Origin: Rhodococcus maanshanensis NBRC 100610 | Lineage (GTDB): Bacteria > Actinomycetota > Actinomycetes > Mycobacteriales > Mycobacteriaceae | Length of the DNA: 64,000 nt | Direction of reading: 5' to 3' | Assembly (NCBI RefSeq): GCF_001894865.1 | Contig: NZ_BCXA01000020.1 | Span: 1-64,000, forward strand | Shown: positions 47,336 through 56,530 of the stretch, piece by piece | Position numbering within the stretch: the stretch's first letter is position 1 | Layout: every line of letters begins with the position of its first letter | Translations under genes and position numbers: made by a program | The notes under the pieces: generated by a model | The model's database searches: none | What the model saw: the letters and a program-made list of their open reading frames with translations, nothing else | Told to the model about the DNA's origin: nothing

Positions 47336-48124
47336 GTGGGGATCGATCAGGAACTCGGCGAGGCCTACGAGCGAGCGATCGCGGCGATCCCGTATCTGCG
47401 AGACGCGACCGTCCCCACGCCGACCGCGGCCGAACACCCGGGCAGCGTCCTGGTGGACCGAGACTGGCTGTCGGCACGGATCGTCGACACCGCGCGGCGA
47501 TGGGCCTGCGACGACGCCCGCGTCTCGGCCACGCTGTGGTGGTACTCGGCGAGTTCGACGCTGCTGTCGGTGCCGGCCTCGATGCTGCTGGCGACGGGCC
47601 TCGCGCCCGACCCGTCTCTGGCCGGGCTGACCTGTACGTTGCGGACCGATGGATACCTGGGGACCGTTCGCTCCGTTGCCGGCATCCGCGACGACGAGGT
47701 GCTGGCCGATCGGCTCAGGGCCGCGCTCGACCCGATCATCGCGGCACTGAGCGATCTCAGCGGTGCGGGCGTGCGCTCACTGTGGGCGATCGCGACCGAC
47801 TCGCTCGGCAACCGCGCGCTGGACGCGGGCACCGCGCTCGGCAGTCCGGCGCTCGGCAGTGCGCTGGCGGTGCGGCTGGCCGACCTGATCGGGCCGGACC
47901 TGCCGCGGCCCCGGTTCGTCGACGTCGGCCGCGGGGGACCGGCGGACGCGGACCCGCGTGCCGCGCCCGCATCGGGTTCCCGGCGGGTGGTCCGCAGGTC
48001 GTCCTGCTGCCTGATCTACGAAACGGAGCCCGATCCGGTGGCCGCCGAGGGGGTCAAGTGCACCAGCTGTCCCCGGCAGCAGCCGTCGGTTCGTGCGGCG
48101 CGGCTCGGCGCGCTGCTCGGGTGA
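47336..48124 (+). CDS. FhuF-like [2Fe-2S] protein (ferric reductase C-terminal domain)
   Basis: A 262-residue protein, not firmly assigned. The C-terminal [13 protein letters not shown] followed by KCTSCPRQ forms a CCxxY...CxxCP arrangement, the [2Fe-2S] ligand set of FhuF-type ferric-siderophore reductases and of IucA/IucC C-terminal-domain proteins. The middle part ([21 protein letters not shown]) fits the FhuF fold. It could reduce Fe(III)-siderophores in the cytoplasm, but no iron-uptake genes or iron box are nearby. The GTG start at 47336 lies 2 bp after the PGPGW gene; thrS follows. Confidence 0.78.
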   Translation: MGIDQELGEAYERAIAAIPYLRDATVPTPTAAEHPGSVLVDRDWLSARIVDTARRWACDDARVSATLWWYSASSTLLSVPASMLLATGLAPDPSLAGLTCTLRTDGYLGTVRSVAGIRDDEVLADRLRAALDPIIAALSDLSGAGVRSLWAIATDSLGNRALDAGTALGSPALGSALAVRLADLIGPDLPRPRFVDVGRGGPADADPRAAPASGSRRVVRRSSCCLIYETEPDPVAAEGVKCTSCPRQQPSVRAARLGALLG

Positions 48125-48213
48125 CAGGCCCGTCCGATCCGCGTGCCGATAGCATGAGGACTCACCGAGCTGCCGTCTTCGAGTCGGCGCCGAACACCGA
48201 GGAGCACATAGCC

Positions 48214-50265
48214 GTGACCACGCCCGCATCCGCAGTCTCAGCCGCCCACGTCCGGGTGCCAGCGGGGACTACCGCCGGTACGGCGGTTCGGGAGGCGGGG
48301 CTCACCGGCAAGGGCGCGGACGCCATCGTCGTGGTCCGCGACGCCGAGGGCCAGCTCAAGGACCTGTCCTGGATCCCCGAGCAGGATGCACTGGTCGAGC
48401 CCGTCGCGGCCGACTCGGAGGACGGCCGCACCGTGATCCGGCACTCCGCCGCGCACGTGCTCGCCCAGGCCGTGCAGTCGGAGTTCCCGAACGCCAAGCT
48501 CGGCATCGGCCCGCCGATCAAGGACGGCTTCTACTACGACTTCCGGGTCGACGAGCCGTTCACCCCCGAGGACCTGGCCCGCCTCGAGAAGAAGATGAAG
48601 CAGATCATCAAGGGCTCGCAACGCTTTTCGCGCCGCGTGGTCGAGAACATCGAGGACGCCCGCGTCGAGCTGGCGAACGAGCCGTTCAAGCTCGAACTGA
48701 TCGACGACAAGTCGGGCATCGACGACCCCGAGGTGATGGAGGTCGGCGGCAACGAGCTGACCATCTACGACAACCTCGACCCGAGGACCGGCGAGAAGGT
48801 GTGGGGCGACCTGTGCCGGGGCCCGCACATTCCCACCACCAAGCACATCCCCGCCTTCAAGCTGACCCGCAGCTCGGCCGCGTACTGGCGCGGCGACCAG
48901 AACCGCGAGGACCTCCAGCGCATCTACGGCACCGCATGGGAGTCGACCGAGGCGCTCGACAAGCACATGGAGCTGATCGCGGAGGCCGAGCGTCGCGACC
49001 ACCGCAAGGTCGGCGCGGAGCTGGACCTGTTCAGTTTCCCCGACGAGCTGGGTTCCGGCCTGCCCGTCTTCCACCCCAAGGGCGGCATCATCCGCCAGGA
49101 GATGGAGAACTACTCGCGTGCCAGGCACGTCGAGGAGGGCTACGAGTTCGTCTACTCGCCGCACATCACCAAGGGCGATCTGTATCAGGTCTCCGGCCAC
49201 CTGGACTGGTACAAGGACGGCATGTTCCCGGCGATGCACATCGATGCGGAACTGAACGAGGACGGCACGGTCCGCAAGCCGGGCCAGGACTACTACCTCA
49301 AGCCGATGAACTGCCCGATGCACAACCTGGTGTTCCGTTCCCGCGGCCGGTCCTACCGCGAACTCCCGTTGCGGCTGTTCGAGTTCGGCTCCGTCTACCG
49401 CTACGAGAAGTCCGGCGTCGTGCACGGCCTGACCCGGGTGCGCGGCATGACGCAGGACGACGCGCACATCTACTGCACCCGCGAGCAGATGCGCGACGAG
49501 CTCACCACCACGCTGAACTTCGTGCTCGGCCTGCTCAAGGACTACGGACTCGACGACTTCTACCTCGAACTGTCGACCAAGAACCCGGACAAGTTCGTCG
49601 GTGACGACGACGTCTGGGAGGAGGCGACCCGGACCCTGGCGGAGGTCGGGGAGGCCTCCGGGCTGACCCTGGTGCCGGATCCGGGCGGCGCCGCGTTCTA
49701 CGGCCCCAAGATCTCCGTTCAGGTTCAGGACGCGCTCGGACGCACCTGGCAGATGTCGACCATCCAGCTCGACTTCAACCTGCCGCAGCGTTTCGACCTC
49801 GAATACACCGGATCCGACGGTGCCAAGCACCAGCCGGTGATGATCCACCGCGCCCTGTTCGGGTCGATCGAGCGGTTCTTCGGCGTGCTGACCGAGCACT
49901 ACGCGGGCGCGTTCCCGGCGTGGCTGGCTCCGGTGCAGGTCGTCGGCATCCCCGTCGCCGAGGCCTTCGAGGATCACCTGTTCGACGTGGTGGCCAAGCT
50001 CAAGGCTGCCGGTGTCCGGGCCGAGGTGGATGTCAGCGACGACCGGATGCAGAAGAAGATCCGCAACCACACCACGCAGAAGGTGCCGTTCATGCTGCTC
50101 GCGGGCGAGCGGGACGTGGAGGCGGGCGCAGTCAGCTTCCGCTTCCGCGACGGCACCCAGATCAACGGCATCGCGGTCGCGGACGCCGTCGAGGCGATCA
50201 CCGGCTGGATCGCGAGGCGCGAGAACGCCTCGCCCACAGCCGAACTGCTCGGAGGCCTCGGATGA
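48214..50265 (+). CDS. thrS: Threonine-tRNA ligase
   Basis: Class II aminoacyl-tRNA synthetase charging tRNA-Thr. The 683 residues have an N-terminal TGS domain (about 8-75), the editing domain with [11 protein letters not shown] and [12 protein letters not shown], then the catalytic core with [12 protein letters not shown] (zinc Cys), motif 2 [21 protein letters not shown] and motif 3 [14 protein letters not shown]. The C-terminal anticodon-binding domain starts at [12 protein letters not shown] 48214 is chosen because GAGGAG lies 9 bases upstream; an in-frame ATG at 48154 has no such site. It overlaps the HIT gene by 4 bp, first gene of the PIM operon. Confidence 0.96.
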   Translation: MTTPASAVSAAHVRVPAGTTAGTAVREAGLTGKGADAIVVVRDAEGQLKDLSWIPEQDALVEPVAADSEDGRTVIRHSAAHVLAQAVQSEFPNAKLGIGPPIKDGFYYDFRVDEPFTPEDLARLEKKMKQIIKGSQRFSRRVVENIEDARVELANEPFKLELIDDKSGIDDPEVMEVGGNELTIYDNLDPRTGEKVWGDLCRGPHIPTTKHIPAFKLTRSSAAYWRGDQNREDLQRIYGTAWESTEALDKHMELIAEAERRDHRKVGAELDLFSFPDELGSGLPVFHPKGGIIRQEMENYSRARHVEEGYEFVYSPHITKGDLYQVSGHLDWYKDGMFPAMHIDAELNEDGTVRKPGQDYYLKPMNCPMHNLVFRSRGRSYRELPLRLFEFGSVYRYEKSGVVHGLTRVRGMTQDDAHIYCTREQMRDELTTTLNFVLGLLKDYGLDDFYLELSTKNPDKFVGDDDVWEEATRTLAEVGEASGLTLVPDPGGAAFYGPKISVQVQDALGRTWQMSTIQLDFNLPQRFDLEYTGSDGAKHQPVMIHRALFGSIERFFGVLTEHYAGAFPAWLAPVQVVGIPVAEAFEDHLFDVVAKLKAAGVRAEVDVSDDRMQKKIRNHTTQKVPFMLLAGERDVEAGAVSFRFRDGTQINGIAVADAVEAITGWIARRENASPTAELLGGLG

Positions 50266-50801
50266 GCGACGAGGGCTCGGTCGTCGACACCGGACCCGGT
50301 GACCCGGACCGGCTGCAGCGACTGTGGTCGCCGCACCGGATGTCGTACATCGCCGAGGCACCGAAGGTCACCACCCCGGGCGAGGGACCGTTCACCGACA
50401 TCCCGAAGATGAGCGACGAGGAAGGGTTGATCGTCGCCCGCGGCGAGCACGTCTATGCGGTGCTCAACCTGTACCCGTACAACCCCGGCCACATGATGGT
50501 GGTTCCGTACCGCCGGGTTGCCGCGCTCGAGGACCTCACGCCCGAGGAGTCGGCCGAGCTGATGGCGTTCACGCAGCAGGCGATCCGCGTGATCAAGCGG
50601 GTCTCGCGTCCGGACGGCTTCAATGTGGGGCTGAACCTGGGCGCCGCTGCGGGCGGTTCGCTGGCCGAGCACCTGCACCAGCACATCGTTCCGCGCTGGG
50701 GCGGCGACGCGAACTTCATCACCGTCGTCGGCGGTGCGAAGGTGATGCCCCAGCTCCTGCGCGAGACCAGGGCGCTGCTCTCGGCAGCCTGGAACGCGTG
50801 A
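50262..50801 (+). CDS. HIT-family Ap4A phosphorylase-like protein
   Basis: A 179-residue histidine-triad nucleotide phosphorylase/hydrolase. The triad is in [34 protein letters not shown] and [16 protein letters not shown] are also conserved. It closely matches Rv2613c, reported to act as a diadenosine tetraphosphate phosphorylase. The ATG overlaps the thrS stop by 4 bp. Ap4A is a by-product of aminoacyl-tRNA synthetases, so coupling to thrS makes biochemical sense, although that link is inference. Confidence 0.92.
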   Translation: MSDEGSVVDTGPGDPDRLQRLWSPHRMSYIAEAPKVTTPGEGPFTDIPKMSDEEGLIVARGEHVYAVLNLYPYNPGHMMVVPYRRVAALEDLTPEESAELMAFTQQAIRVIKRVSRPDGFNVGLNLGAAAGGSLAEHLHQHIVPRWGGDANFITVVGGAKVMPQLLRETRALLSAAWNA

Positions 50802-50886
50802 GCCGTATCGCCTGCGTCATGGCAGGATCGTTGACGAGATCAACTCGAAATCGGGTCACTTCCAGCTCAGGAACGGGGGTCGACAG

Positions 50887-51567
50887 GTGCTGAGCGTTCT
50901 CGGGCGCGCCGCGGTGTCGAAGGTGATCGCGCCGGTGGGAAGGGCCTTGGTCGCGGCCGGGCTGTCCCCGGACGTCGTGACCGTGTTCGGCACGACGGCC
51001 AGTGTGGCGGCGGCGGTCACCTTGTTCCCCTCGGGGCACCTGTTCTGGGGCGCGATCGTGATCGCCGCGTTCGTCCTGTTCGACCTGGTCGACGGCGCGA
51101 TGGCGCGGGAACGCGGCGGCGGCACCCGGTACGGGGCGGTGCTGGACGCGACCTGTGACCGGATCGCGGACGGTGCCATCTTCGCCGGTCTGGCCTGGTG
51201 GGCGGTGTACCACGAGAACAGCCGGTCGCTGCTGGTGGCCACCCTGATCTGCCTGGTCACCTCGCAGGTCATCTCCTACGCCAAGGCTCGGGCCGAGGCG
51301 AGCGGACTGTCCGCGGAGGGCGGACTCATCGAGCGATCGGATCGCCTGGTGATCGTCCTCCTCGGCTCCGGTCTGACCGGCCTCGCGGGACACTTCGGCA
51401 TCGACTGGCTCGAATGGGCTGTCTACGTGGCGATGTGGCTCCTGGCCGTGGCGAGCGTCATCACCGTGTTCCAGCGGCTGCTGCAGGTGCGCAACGCCGA
51501 GGGGGCACGGGATCCGCTGCCGAAGAAGAGCGGCATCGCGGAGAGTGGAGAGGCGCCGACGACGTGA
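50887..51567 (+). CDS. pgsA: Phosphatidylinositol phosphate synthase
   Basis: A CDP-alcohol phosphotransferase making phosphatidylinositol phosphate from CDP-diacylglycerol and inositol-1-phosphate, first step to PIMs. The 226 residues hold the family motif DLVDGAMARERGGGTRYGA and following DATCDR, plus about six helices. SQVISYAKARAEASGL matches Rv2612c (pgsA1/pis). GTG start at 50887 follows a weak AACGGGGG site. It overlaps patA by 4 bp. Confidence 0.95.
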   Translation: MLSVLGRAAVSKVIAPVGRALVAAGLSPDVVTVFGTTASVAAAVTLFPSGHLFWGAIVIAAFVLFDLVDGAMARERGGGTRYGAVLDATCDRIADGAIFAGLAWWAVYHENSRSLLVATLICLVTSQVISYAKARAEASGLSAEGGLIERSDRLVIVLLGSGLTGLAGHFGIDWLEWAVYVAMWLLAVASVITVFQRLLQVRNAEGARDPLPKKSGIAESGEAPTT

Positions 51568-52469
51568 GCTGGACCGAACGGGCAAGCGACCTCGGCTACG
51601 CCGCCGGGTGGCGGCTGGTCCGCGCGCTGCCGGAAGGGGTGGCGCGGTCGCTGTTCAACCGGGGCGCGGATCATGCTGCCCGCCGTGGCGGTGGCCCGGA
51701 TCAACTGCGCCGCAACCTGGCACGGGTGCTCGGCGTGCCCGCCGCAGAGGTGCCGGACGAGCTGATCCGGGACTCGATGCGCTCCTATGCCCGCTACTGG
51801 CGTGAGGCCTTCCGGCTGCCGTCGATGGATCATGCCGAGCTCGCCAAGCGGCTCAACGCGCACGTGTACGGCCAGGAGCACCTGGACAAGGCCCTCGCGG
51901 ACGGCCGCGGAGTGATGCTCGCATTGCCGCACAGCGGGAACTGGGACATGGCGGGCGTGTGGGCCGTGCACCGCTTTGGCTCGGTGACGACCGTCGCCGA
52001 GCGGCTCAAGCCGGAGTCGCTTTACCAGCGTTTCCTCGCCTACCGGGAGGGACTGGGGTTCGAGATCTTCCCGCTCAGCGGTGGGGAGCGTCCGCCCTTC
52101 GAGCAGCTGGCCGAGCGACTCCGTCAGAACCGGGTGGTGTGCCTGCTGGGGGAGCGCGACCTCGCCAAACACGGTGTGCCGGTGACCTTCTTCGGCGAAC
52201 CCACCAGGATGCCCGCAGGCCCTGCCAAGCTCGCGATCGACACCGGTGCCGCGCTGCTCTCGGTGCACTGCTACTTCGAGGGCGACGGCTGGGGCTTCCA
52301 GGTCGATCCGCCGGTGGACACCTCCGGTGGGGTGGCCGCGGCCACCCAGGCCCTCGCCGACCGGTTCGCCGCCAACATCGCGGCCCACCCGGCCGACTGG
52401 CACATGCTCCAGCCGCTCTGGCTCGCCGACCTCTCCGAGGGCAGGCTGTCGCGGATGGAAGCGCCATGA
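51564..52469 (+). CDS. patA: Phosphatidylinositol mannoside acyltransferase
   Basis: A membrane-associated enzyme acylating the mannose of PIM1/PIM2 from acyl-CoA. The 301 residues of the LpxL/HtrB acyltransferase family carry LALPHSGNWDMAG (catalytic HSGNWD) and VCLLGERDLAKHGVPVTFFG (active-site Glu). GTG start overlaps the pgsA stop by 4 bp. Order pgsA-patA-pimA-NUDIX matches Rv2612c-Rv2609c. Confidence 0.94.
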   Translation: MSWTERASDLGYAAGWRLVRALPEGVARSLFNRGADHAARRGGGPDQLRRNLARVLGVPAAEVPDELIRDSMRSYARYWREAFRLPSMDHAELAKRLNAHVYGQEHLDKALADGRGVMLALPHSGNWDMAGVWAVHRFGSVTTVAERLKPESLYQRFLAYREGLGFEIFPLSGGERPPFEQLAERLRQNRVVCLLGERDLAKHGVPVTFFGEPTRMPAGPAKLAIDTGAALLSVHCYFEGDGWGFQVDPPVDTSGGVAAATQALADRFAANIAAHPADWHMLQPLWLADLSEGRLSRMEAP

Positions 52470-53596
52470 GGATCGGGATGGTCTGTCCCTATTCGTTCGA
52501 CGTGCCGGGTGGCGTGCAGGCCCACGTCGTCGAGTTGGCGTCGGTGCTCATCGAACGGGGACACAAGGTCAGCGTGCTCGCGCCCGCCTCGGACGGCACC
52601 GAGCTCCCTGACTTCGTGGTCTCGGCAGGCCGGGCCGTCGCGATCCCGTACAACGGCTCGGTTGCCCGGTTGAGTTTCGGTCCCGTCTCCTATGCGCGGG
52701 TCCGACGGTGGATCGTCGACAACGATTTCGACGTGTTGCACATCCACGAGCCGAACGCGCCGAGCCTGTCGATGCTGGCGATGAAGATCGCCGAGGGCCC
52801 GATCGTCGCGACCTTTCACACCTCGACCACGAAGTCGTTGGTGCTGAGCACCTTCCAGGGCGTGCTCGCGCCGTATCTCGAGAAGATCAGCGGCCGCATC
52901 GCCGTCTCCGAACTGGCGAGGCGGTGGCAGATGGAGTCGCTTGGCTCGGATGCCGTCGAGATCCCCAACGGTGTCGACGTGCCTGCATTCGCGACTGCTG
53001 ACCCGCTGCCCGGATACCCACGCGAGGGTGGAACCGTGCTGTTCCTCGGTCGCTACGACGAGTCGCGCAAGGGCATGGCGGTGCTGCTCGAGGCGCTGCC
53101 GGAGCTCGTCGCGAAACATCCCGACCTGGAGATCCTGGTCGTCGGCCGCGGAGACGAGGACCGGCTGCGCAAGGACGCGGGCCGCTACGCCGGGCACCTG
53201 CGCCTGCTGGGCCAGGTCACCGATGCGGAGAAGGCCTCGGCCCTGCGCAGCGCTGACGTCTACTGCGCACCGAACCTCGGCGGCGAGAGCTTCGGCATCG
53301 TGCTCGTGGAGGCGATGGCGGCCGGCACCGCGGTGGTGGCCAGCGAGCTGGACGCTTTCCGTCGGGTGCTGCGGGACGGCACCGCAGGGATGCTGGTGCC
53401 GGTCGGCGACTCGGGCGCGCTGGCAACGGCGATCGACTCGGTGCTCAGCGACCCGGACCGCCGTCGGGCGCTGGTCGGCACGGCCACCGAGGTGGTGGCC
53501 GAGTACGACTGGCCGGTGGTCGCCGAACAGATCCTGCGCGTCTACGAGACGGTGACGGTCGGCGGCAGCGGCGTCGGAGTCGAGGTCCGCTCGTGA
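52466..53596 (+). CDS. pimA: Phosphatidylinositol alpha-mannosyltransferase
   Basis: A GT4 glycosyltransferase transferring mannose from GDP-mannose to phosphatidylinositol at the inner leaflet. The 376 residues show MVCPYSFDVPGGVQAHV (N-terminal GT-B donor/acceptor site), HEPNAPSLS, VLFLGRYDESRKG and the NLGGESFGIVLVEAMAAG donor-binding motif with the catalytic-type Glu. ATG overlaps patA stop by 4 bp and the next gene starts 4 bp inside this one. Confidence 0.96.
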   Translation: MRIGMVCPYSFDVPGGVQAHVVELASVLIERGHKVSVLAPASDGTELPDFVVSAGRAVAIPYNGSVARLSFGPVSYARVRRWIVDNDFDVLHIHEPNAPSLSMLAMKIAEGPIVATFHTSTTKSLVLSTFQGVLAPYLEKISGRIAVSELARRWQMESLGSDAVEIPNGVDVPAFATADPLPGYPREGGTVLFLGRYDESRKGMAVLLEALPELVAKHPDLEILVVGRGDEDRLRKDAGRYAGHLRLLGQVTDAEKASALRSADVYCAPNLGGESFGIVLVEAMAAGTAVVASELDAFRRVLRDGTAGMLVPVGDSGALATAIDSVLSDPDRRRALVGTATEVVAEYDWPVVAEQILRVYETVTVGGSGVGVEVRS

Positions 53597-54630
53597 CCTT
53601 CTCCGCGTCCTCGATCCTCCTCCTCGCACTGATCGCCGCGGTGATCATCGCGATCGGCGTGTGGGCCTACGGCACCGCGAACCGGCTCGACCGGCTGCAT
53701 GTGCGCTCGGACCTGTCCTGGCAGGCCCTGGACGCCTCGCTCGCGCGCCGGTCGGTGGTGGCCCGTGCGGTGGCCGCGGCACTCGCGCCTGGCGGAGCGG
53801 CTCCGGTGCCGGACGGAAAAGCGCTGGCGGCCTTGGCGATCAAGGCCGAGCGGGCGGATCGCGGACACCGGGAGACCGAGGAGAACGCGCTGTCGGTCGC
53901 GCTGGCGTCGGTGCCCGCGGAGGCCCTGCCGCCCCAGCTCGTGGCTGAGCTGGCCGATGCGGAGGCCCGGGTGCTGATCGCCCGTCGCTTCCACAACGAC
54001 GCGGTGCGCGACACCCTCGCGCTGCGGACCCGGCGACCGGTGCGCTGGCTGCACCTCGGCGGTACCGCCCCGTTGCCCACCTACTTCGAGATCGCGGAGC
54101 GCACCGCCCCTGTGGTGGGCGCCGGCCTGAACGTCGACGAGACGCGGACCTCCTCCCGCGTGGTGCTGCTCGACGAGAAGGGCCGGGTGCTGTTGCTGCG
54201 CGGGCACGATCCGCAGGTGCCCGACGTCTACTTCTGGTTCACCATCGGCGGCGCCGTCGAGATGGGGGAGACCCTGCGGGCGGCCGCCATCCGGGAGATC
54301 AGCGAGGAGACCGGGCTGTCGGTCGGCGAGTCGGCATTGCGCGGGCCGATGTGGCGCCGGGTCGCGGTGTTCCCCTACGACGGCGAGCTGATCCGGTCCG
54401 AGGAGCTGTTCTTCGCGTTGCAGACCACCGAGTTCACCCCGACGCGCAGCGGCTTCACCGACCTCGAACGGCGCGCGATCACCGGTCATCGTTGGTGCAG
54501 CCCGAGCGACATCAGGGAGATCGCCGCGACCGGCGAGGTGGTCTACCCGGAGGAGCTGCCGGACCTCCTGGAGGAGGCGAAGGTCGTGGTCGCAAGGCTG
54601 GTCGAACCCGAGGTCCGATCGATTCGCTGA
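53593..54630 (+). CDS. Membrane-anchored NUDIX hydrolase
   Basis: A 345-residue protein. Residues 1-30 form one transmembrane helix (ILLLALIAAVIIAIGVWAYG), then an Ala/Arg-rich helical region (30-165, LemA-like in look), then a NUDIX domain with the full box in IGGAVEMGETLRAAAIREI.SEETGL. The substrate is unknown (a nucleoside diphosphate linked to another group). GTG overlaps the pimA stop by 4 bp, last gene of the PIM operon as Rv2609c in M. tuberculosis, suggesting a role on nucleotide-sugar or lipid pyrophosphate. Confidence 0.88.
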   Translation: MTFSASSILLLALIAAVIIAIGVWAYGTANRLDRLHVRSDLSWQALDASLARRSVVARAVAAALAPGGAAPVPDGKALAALAIKAERADRGHRETEENALSVALASVPAEALPPQLVAELADAEARVLIARRFHNDAVRDTLALRTRRPVRWLHLGGTAPLPTYFEIAERTAPVVGAGLNVDETRTSSRVVLLDEKGRVLLLRGHDPQVPDVYFWFTIGGAVEMGETLRAAAIREISEETGLSVGESALRGPMWRRVAVFPYDGELIRSEELFFALQTTEFTPTRSGFTDLERRAITGHRWCSPSDIREIAATGEVVYPEELPDLLEEAKVVVARLVEPEVRSIR

Positions 54631-54708
54631 CCGGGCGATCGGCGGAAAGCCGCATCGTCCTAGAATTGAACGAGTTCCCCTGACAGGTCACTACCGATGG
54701 AGTATGCC

Positions 54709-55611
54709 GTGAGCACCCCTGATACCGCCCCGACCACCGGCACGGCCCGCGTCAAGCGCGGCATGGCCGAGATGCTCAAGGGCGGGGTCATCATGGACGT
54801 CGTCACCCCCGACCAGGCCAAGATCGCCGAGGACGCGGGTGCCGTGGCGGTCATGGCCCTCGAGCGTGTGCCCGCGGACATCCGCGCACAGGGCGGCGTG
54901 TCCCGGATGAGCGACCCGGACATGATCGACGGCATCATCTCCGCCGTGTCCATCCCGGTGATGGCCAAGGCCCGGATCGGCCACTTCGTGGAGGCCCAGA
55001 TCCTGCAGTCCCTCGGCGTCGACTACATCGACGAGTCCGAGGTGCTGACCCCCGCCGACTACGCCAACCACATCGACAAGTGGAAGTTCACCGTGCCGTT
55101 CGTGTGCGGTGCCACCAACCTGGGTGAGGCGCTGCGCCGGATCACCGAGGGCGCGGCCATGATCCGCTCGAAGGGCGAGGCAGGCACGGGCGATGTCTCC
55201 AACGCCACCACGCACATGCGGACCATCCTCGGTGAGATCCGTCGTCTCGGTTCGCTGAGCGAGGACGAGCTCTACGTGGCGGCCAAGGAGCTGCAGGCGC
55301 CGTACGACCTGGTGGTCGAGGTGGCCAAGGAGGGCAAGCTCCCCGTCACCATGTTCACCGCCGGCGGCATCGCCACCCCGGCCGATGCGGCGATGATGAT
55401 GCAGCTCGGCGCGGAGGGTGTGTTCGTCGGTTCGGGCATCTTCAAGTCCGGCAACCCGGCCGAGCGTGCGGCGGCGATCGTCAAGGCCACCACCTTCTTC
55501 GACGACCCGGACGTGCTGGCGAAGGTCTCCCGCGGTCTCGGTGAGGCGATGGTCGGCATCAACGTCGACGATCTGCCGGTCTCGCACCGTCTCGCCGAGC
55601 GCGGCTGGTGA
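54709..55611 (+). CDS. pdxS: Pyridoxal 5'-phosphate synthase lyase subunit
   Basis: Builds PLP from ribose 5-phosphate, glyceraldehyde 3-phosphate and ammonia delivered by the PdxT glutaminase. The TIM barrel of 300 residues has GGVIMDV (Asp24-equivalent), the two catalytic lysines in [10 protein letters not shown] and [10 protein letters not shown], and [20 protein letters not shown] 54709 (VSTPDT) is chosen because TGGAG precedes it by 7 bases; ATG 54697 would lack a site. TAGAAT at 54661 is a plausible -10. pdxT does not follow in the window, though pdxS-tesB-pdxT is the order I recall for mycobacteria. Confidence 0.96.
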   Translation: MSTPDTAPTTGTARVKRGMAEMLKGGVIMDVVTPDQAKIAEDAGAVAVMALERVPADIRAQGGVSRMSDPDMIDGIISAVSIPVMAKARIGHFVEAQILQSLGVDYIDESEVLTPADYANHIDKWKFTVPFVCGATNLGEALRRITEGAAMIRSKGEAGTGDVSNATTHMRTILGEIRRLGSLSEDELYVAAKELQAPYDLVVEVAKEGKLPVTMFTAGGIATPADAAMMMQLGAEGVFVGSGIFKSGNPAERAAAIVKATTFFDDPDVLAKVSRGLGEAMVGINVDDLPVSHRLAERGW

Positions 55612-55641
55612 TCGGCGGCGCTTCGATCGCCTGAATACCAG

Positions 55642-55676
55642 GGCGCGGCCCCGCATCCCTGATGCGGGGCCGCGCC
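55642..55676 (+). terminator. Stem-loop between pdxS and tesB
   Basis: A perfect 16-bp stem (GGCGCGGCCCCGCATC, 55642-55657) with a 3-base loop and complement 55661-55676, 30 bp after pdxS. It lacks a T-tract but should form a strong hairpin; likely a terminator or a 3' end protector. Confidence 0.7.
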
Positions 55677-55711
55677 GTTGCTAGCGTGAGCACCGGTCGA
55701 AAGGGGTACGC

Positions 55712-56530
55712 ATGTCGTCCATCGAAGAGATCCTGGAACTCGAACGGCTGGAGAAGGACATCTTCCGCGGCATCGTCGCGGACACGATGCTGACCCGGAC
55801 GTTCGGTGGGCAGGTCGCGGGCCAGGCGCTGGTCTCCGCGGTCCGCACCGTCGAGGATCGGTACCGGGTGCACTCGCTGCACGGCTACTTCCTGCGGCCG
55901 GGGAACCCGACCATCCCCACCGTCTTCCTCGTCGACCGGATCAGGGACGGGCGTTCGTTCTGCACCCGCCGGGTGACAGGGGTACAGGACGGTCAGGCGA
56001 TCTTCACCATGTCCGCCTCGTTCCACGTCGGCGACATCGGGATCGAGCACGAGGACGAGATGCCCCCGGTGCCGAACCCGGAGGACCTGCCCGACACCTC
56101 GGAGATGATGAGCGAGGAACTGTCCTGGGAGTTCCGCGAGTGGGCGGACTGGGATCTGCGATTCGTGCCGGAGGACAAGGTGACCCGGCGCAGGGGCGTT
56201 CCCGCCCAGCAGCAGGTCTGGTTCCGGTACCGCCGCACGCTCCCCGAGGACCCCGTCTTCCACGTCTGCACCCTCGCCTACATGAGCGACATGACGCTGC
56301 TCGGCTCGGCGAAGGTGCCGCATCCGGACGAGGACATCCAGCAGGCCTCGCTCGACCACGCACTGTGGTTCATGCGGCCCTTCCGTGCCGACGAGTGGCT
56401 GCTCTACGACCAGTCGTCACCGTCCGCGGGGTTCGGCCGGGCGCTGACCCAGGGCCGGATCTTCGACCGCAGCGGGAACCTGGTCGCGGCGGTCGTCCAG
56501 GAGGGTCTGACCCGCTTGCTGCGGGACTGA
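55712..56530 (+). CDS. tesB: Acyl-CoA thioesterase II
   Basis: Hydrolyses acyl-CoA to free fatty acid. The 272 residues form a double hot-dog fold with FGGQVAGQALVSAVRTV, HSLHGYFLRPGNP, the second-domain LAYMSDMTLLG (catalytic Asp) and the C-terminal SPSAGFGRALTQGRIFDRSG (conserved Ser/Thr and Gln). The start ATG is clear. It follows pdxS after a hairpin. Its last 114 bp are also read on the other strand as the tail of the KimA-like gene. Confidence 0.94.
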   Translation: MSSIEEILELERLEKDIFRGIVADTMLTRTFGGQVAGQALVSAVRTVEDRYRVHSLHGYFLRPGNPTIPTVFLVDRIRDGRSFCTRRVTGVQDGQAIFTMSASFHVGDIGIEHEDEMPPVPNPEDLPDTSEMMSEELSWEFREWADWDLRFVPEDKVTRRRGVPAQQQVWFRYRRTLPEDPVFHVCTLAYMSDMTLLGSAKVPHPDEDIQQASLDHALWFMRPFRADEWLLYDQSSPSAGFGRALTQGRIFDRSGNLVAAVVQEGLTRLLRD

